This document shows, in pieces, positions 59,770-64,000 of a stretch of 64,000 nt of DNA. The position numbers and the translations under genes are program-made. Each line of letters opens with the position of its first letter. Position 1 is the stretch's first letter. The notes under the pieces were generated by a model. It did not search any database, had not been told where the DNA came from, and saw only the letters and a list, made by a program, of their open reading frames with translations. The stretch comes from Gibbula magus (taxonomy: Eukaryota; Mollusca; Gastropoda; Trochida; Trochidae), in the NCBI GenBank assembly GCA_936450465.1, contig OW388292.1, forward strand, positions 8,017,756 to 8,081,755. Reading direction: 5' to 3'.

Positions 59770-60027
59770 ATCCCTGGAGACCTTCAACAATGAAGTACAT
59801 TCACTGCATTCCTCCCTGGAAACCTTCAACAATGAAGTACATTCACTGCATTCCTCCCTGGAAACCTTCAACAATGAAGTACATTCACTACATTCCTCCC
59901 TGGAAACCTTCAACAATGAAGTACATTAACTGTATTCCTCCCTGGAAACCTTCAACAATGAAATACATTCACTACATTCCTCCCTGGAAACCTTCAACAA
60001 TGAAATACATTCACTGCATTCCTCCCG
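59770..60027. repeat. Minisatellite, 42-bp unit, about 6 copies
   Basis: The unit is tccctggaaaccttcaacaa, then tgaagtacattcactgcattcc. It makes a 14-residue periodic ORF on either strand that I do not call as a gene. Confidence 0.92.
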
Positions 60028-60029
60028 CA

Positions 60030-62985
60030 GTCTGAGGTATTCATGATGGAAACCCTCCTCATACAATAGCTACACACTGATGAGGACTAGTACTGGAGAC
60101 CTATTTGTATAGTGTATTAATACTCTCATATATCAGACAGAAACATAATCTGTATATGTACAGGCAGAACATTATACACTCCTTCAGTAACAGGTCCTTC
60201 CCTTTACACATGTGAAATATGAGTTTTATATGATCACCTAGCAAAGGTAGAAGAAATGAACGGCTTTGACGGTAATTTGTTCACAAATGTGATAGGGAAC
60301 ATTTTATATGACAAATTTCAGAACATTACTCATACTCATTACTTTTCTGCACATTTCCATCTCAATTATCCTATTATTGCAGAAATGCAAAATGTAAACA
60401 ATTAATTCTAGTAAATGTAAGGTAGGGAGGAATAGAAAAGAGCTAAATCCTGTCATTGATGCCACGTGGAGCTATAGTTCTCAACTCAAAGATCCAGTGC
60501 AATTCCGCAGATCTTCTTTTAATTCTAGTATTTAAGAAGATGCTTCACTGTCGATCTGTACAGTGTTAGTTTGAGGACAAGACAGGGCATTTCTGTATAC
60601 AATTGTTATGGGAACACCTTTAATATAGTAAATCAGGATATGCATCTTGTTAATACCCAATAATACTTAGTTTAACAACAAATGTTATGATATGTTGTAA
60701 AAGGGAAATAATCTATTCTGGATATTAAGGCCTTTCTATACATTAGGTCTAAGTTAACTTGAGGACTTCACAGTAAAATCAATAACAGGGAATGGTGTAT
60801 TTTAGCATTTCTGAAAATGCTCAGAGATTTTTTTGTGTCTTTTTTCATGGTACTTTTACAAATTTAAAAAGAATTTTTTTTTTTCTAACAGACTGCTTAC
60901 TTCACAAAGAGAACTTCTTTGTTTCAAAATGTCCTTCATAGTTTCTTATGTCACATAATGATATACTTGCTGTAGAACTGTTAACAGACAATAATAAGTG
61001 ACACAAGAGAAATCATATAGAATGTTCCACTGTACATTTTTAGATAAAGTTTTACAAATATATAAAACAAAATTATGTTACTTGTCATGTAAGTTTAATT
61101 ACAAATATGTATTACTTTACTTATGAACTTATACTTAACCTCAACTTAGAGAATAATATGTTTTACTTTGCATCATCATATATGTTATTTATTTATATAC
61201 ATTAAATACTTCTTTATTGGAAAAGGTTTAAGAAACATTCAACAGCATTTCCTTTTTCATACATAAAATGTTTTACAAAAATGAATTCTAAAGGTGAACA
61301 ATATGATATCCAATACCGAGTTTTCATAGACATATAAATAAATGCTGTATAAACATTCAATACCATTTCATCATCATAAAAGTAACCATTTACATTCATA
61401 TATTTCCTTATTAGTAAATGTTTATAAAACATTCAAAACTGAAGAATCTTTGCAACAAGTAAACTTTTTGAAACCCGTCAGCGCTCGCTCATCATTGTAT
61501 ATAATTACTGTTTTAGAACTGCACCAGTTGTCGACCATTATGTAAGTAATGGTACACAAACCGGTGCTAGTGACGTAGGAGTCCATTCAGCAGTTAGTCT
61601 GTCTATTTGTACAGGGATGAGAGCACAGACAAATACAAGGTCAATGTCAGTGGGTAAACACTCACACACAACTTTCTACCCCATGAACTAGCACAACATC
61701 ACACTCAAGTGCTTGTCTCTCCATGGAGAACCTACACTTTTTACCAACACATACCGTACATGGGCTGTAAACTTTTGAATTAACAAGAGAAATAATTAAC
61801 AAATTAGTCTTACCATATCTGGGTAAAAGATACAATTTTATCAACAAACCTCTGAAGATACAATCTACACCCTCATTGTAACTGATGAAATACCTTTCTG
61901 GACTGAAGATTCCCGTTTGTTTGATTGGCCAGATTCTTGTATATTTAGGAATGGAGAGGTCAATTAGACGCGTCCATGACTTAACAGTTTCTCCTAACCT
62001 GGTTAATCCGATCGAAATGAAGGTAAACAATTGTGTAGATAGCTGCAACACATGTGAAGCTATTACAGAATGATTTCATTCATGGAATTTCTGTTTCAAA
62101 TTGTGTGTTCAATGTCAAAAGTTCTTGTTTTTAGAAAAAAAACAATTGCTCCAAAACAATGTTTTTATTCAATAAATATATAATTCTTAATTTGTCATAT
62201 TTGGTATATAGATATAGTAAACATAAAAGTCTAACATTTATGGACAAAATTTTAGGAAAAGAAAAGTTTAAATATGAAAATATTTAAAAAATCATGATTT
62301 TAATGGTTTCACAAAAACAAGTGGCAGAAATGTAAATGAGTAAGTTCAGCAGAGGCTGACACGCAACAATATCTTATATTTCCTGACAGCTCTGTCAGCT
62401 TTCTCTTGGAAATGTGACACGGAATCTATGAATTTGTATTACTAATGTCGCAGCTATTTTAGAATAAAAACAACTAGACTCCCTGGAATCTTGAAACATT
62501 GTTAATAAATAATAATTTCATAATGATAATTACCAGATTCTGATACATAACAACATAACTTTGTATATATTATTCACAGGCTATAAGTAACAATATAACT
62601 TCGTTTACAGGATATGAGATGAAGATTGTCTTGAAGTTTATCAAATTGTCATGAAGTTTACGTCAAATGACCATAACAAGACACAGAGAATTCCTTGACT
62701 CAGAAGAATCTATTACACCTGTAGATTATGACATTTTATCTTATCTTTAACACCAGGCCAAGGCAAGTAACTTTTGGAAATGTTAAACACAATTCATCCA
62801 GTAGCTAAATGGTCACTAGAGGTAATAAAAGTGTTTAATGATTGACTGATTAAACCTACTTGGATAACAGATAATGTACTGATTGGTTAAATACTTGGTT
62901 GATACAGTATGCACCTACAATAAAAAAAGTGTTAATGATGTTAATGACCGACCAATTAAAACATACCTGTAAGGATGACAGTCTC
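60030..62985. other. No recognised gene or repeat
   Basis: AT-rich sequence. A slightly more balanced patch near 61,700-62,070 has short ORFs on both strands without recognisable domains. Confidence 0.35.
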
Positions 62986-62989
62986 CACA

Positions 62990-63175
62990 ATTTGTCATTA
63001 ATTAGCTTCCCCGTTAACAAACCAGTAAGTTTGTCAAGTCATTAATTAGCTTCCCTGTTAACAAACCAGCAAGTTTGTCAAGTCATTAATTAGCTTCCCT
63101 GTTAACAAACCAGCAAGTTTGTCACGTCATTAATTAGCTTCCCTGTTAACAAACCAGCAAGTTTGTCACGTCATT
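62990..63175. repeat. Minisatellite, 44-bp unit, about 4 copies
   Basis: The unit contains cattaattagcttccctgtt and aacaaaccagcaagtttgtca. Confidence 0.92.
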
Positions 63176-63179
63176 GACT

Positions 63180-64000
63180 ACATACACACAGCAGCTACTA
63201 GTGAATGGCCCACACTGTGCTTCCCACATCGCACCTTCAGTACACCCCTACCAGCACAAGATGGACAAAACAAGCATACTATGTCCTGGCGATCTTAACT
63301 AGGTCATGAAATGTCAACTTTGTTTTACGTCCCAACCAATCCCAGATGAACCAACCATGTGTTCCCTTATCAATGTAAATCCTGACTCGGTGGAGCTGTA
63401 TTAAGTGAATTGTGAGCTGTATTGTTTTATGGGAGGTCATGACAGTAAAATGACATTCAAAATGTCAAGACTGGGGCAATGTTCAAAGTCATATCATCAA
63501 TAAATGAAATATTTAATATTGTTGTCTCTGGAACTGTGAATAATATTGCTCCACTCACAGGTGCTTTTGTGTGTTGAGTTGATGTAATCTATGGAATGTC
63601 ACATTCCACTATAGTGTATATAAATGTCACTCAAGATAAATGGTTTATCTTTATCAAATGAAACAGTTACAGTCATTAATTATATATTTTTGGGTTACAT
63701 TACATTTTGTCATAAATTGAGTTACATTTCTAGTATAAAGATATAAATAAAAAGAGAAAAGATTATCATGGATGTATTCATCATTTAAAAAGGATATCAA
63801 AACAAAATGTTATTATTTCAATGCATAACAGTTGAAAACAAAGTACTGAAAGAAAATGAAAAACACATTTTTTTCTCAGTATAAGTGGCAAAACAATAAA
63901 ATCAAACATTTCACACCTAAATTGACAACTATAAGAAGTATTACGTTTTAAAGAAAGAAAGATCAATTAATGCAAACAATTACAGACATAATCTTTTGAA
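63180..64000. other. Right edge, no recognised feature
   Basis: AT-rich. I searched the minus strand for the missing first PX exon of SGK3 (an RRY-type motif) and did not find it. Confidence 0.35.

Noticed and set aside
61662..62073. 129-codon minus and 62-codon plus ORFs
   Set aside because: Overlapping frames without recognisable domains. I could not relate either to the missing PX exon.

Overview
The window looks like nuclear DNA of an animal, most likely a marine mollusc and possibly a bivalve. The evidence is split genes with GT-AG introns, AT-rich introns, an SGK3-type kinase, an L2-like LINE, tRNA-derived SINE-like pieces, short repeats of a kind I associate with bivalve genomes, and very heavy minisatellite content. 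By rough tally, tandem arrays cover about 9 kb of the 64 kb. The species is not determined by anything I can read here.

Layout. (1) 1-6.06 kb holds two convergent short-chain dehydrogenase/reductase (SDR) genes of the DHRS11 type. One is complete on the minus strand (seven coding exons, 250 residues). Only the last exon of the other lies inside the left edge, on the plus strand. (2) 6.1-13.7 kb is repeat territory: a TTAA-flanked MITE, a 3-kb array of a 21-bp unit, and an L2-like reverse-transcriptase ORF inserted inside a 29-bp minisatellite. (3) 13.7-52.1 kb is one minus-strand gene, an SGK3/CISK-type AGC kinase. Twelve coding exons with fully consistent phases give 437 residues, from the middle of the PX domain through the kinase domain to the hydrophobic motif and stop. 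The first roughly 60 residues (start of the PX domain) were not found and probably lie beyond 64,000 or in an exon I missed. (4) 52.1-64 kb would be 5' intron or upstream sequence of SGK3. It has MITEs, short arrays and one striking 80-nt hairpin, and I see no other convincing gene.

The SGK3 introns carry most of the novelty: an apparently complete 6.15-kb piggyBac element with an uninterrupted 677-residue transposase ORF; a 382-bp hAT-like MITE with a perfect 8-bp target duplication; a 1.27-kb TTAA-flanked element whose empty site can be inferred from neighbouring repeat copies; and minisatellites with units of 8, 16, 27, 29, 41, 45, 48 and 49 bp. The most unusual is the 27-bp array at 38.58-38.84 kb. 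Its unit consists of the last 13 bases of the catalytic-loop exon plus the first 14 bases of the intron. The exon's own splice donor has therefore been copied about nine times, in frame, directly before the kinase's catalytic Asp codon.

Many long reading frames (up to 967 codons) are artefacts of arrays with unit lengths divisible by three, or of arrays lacking stop triplets, and are not annotated as genes.
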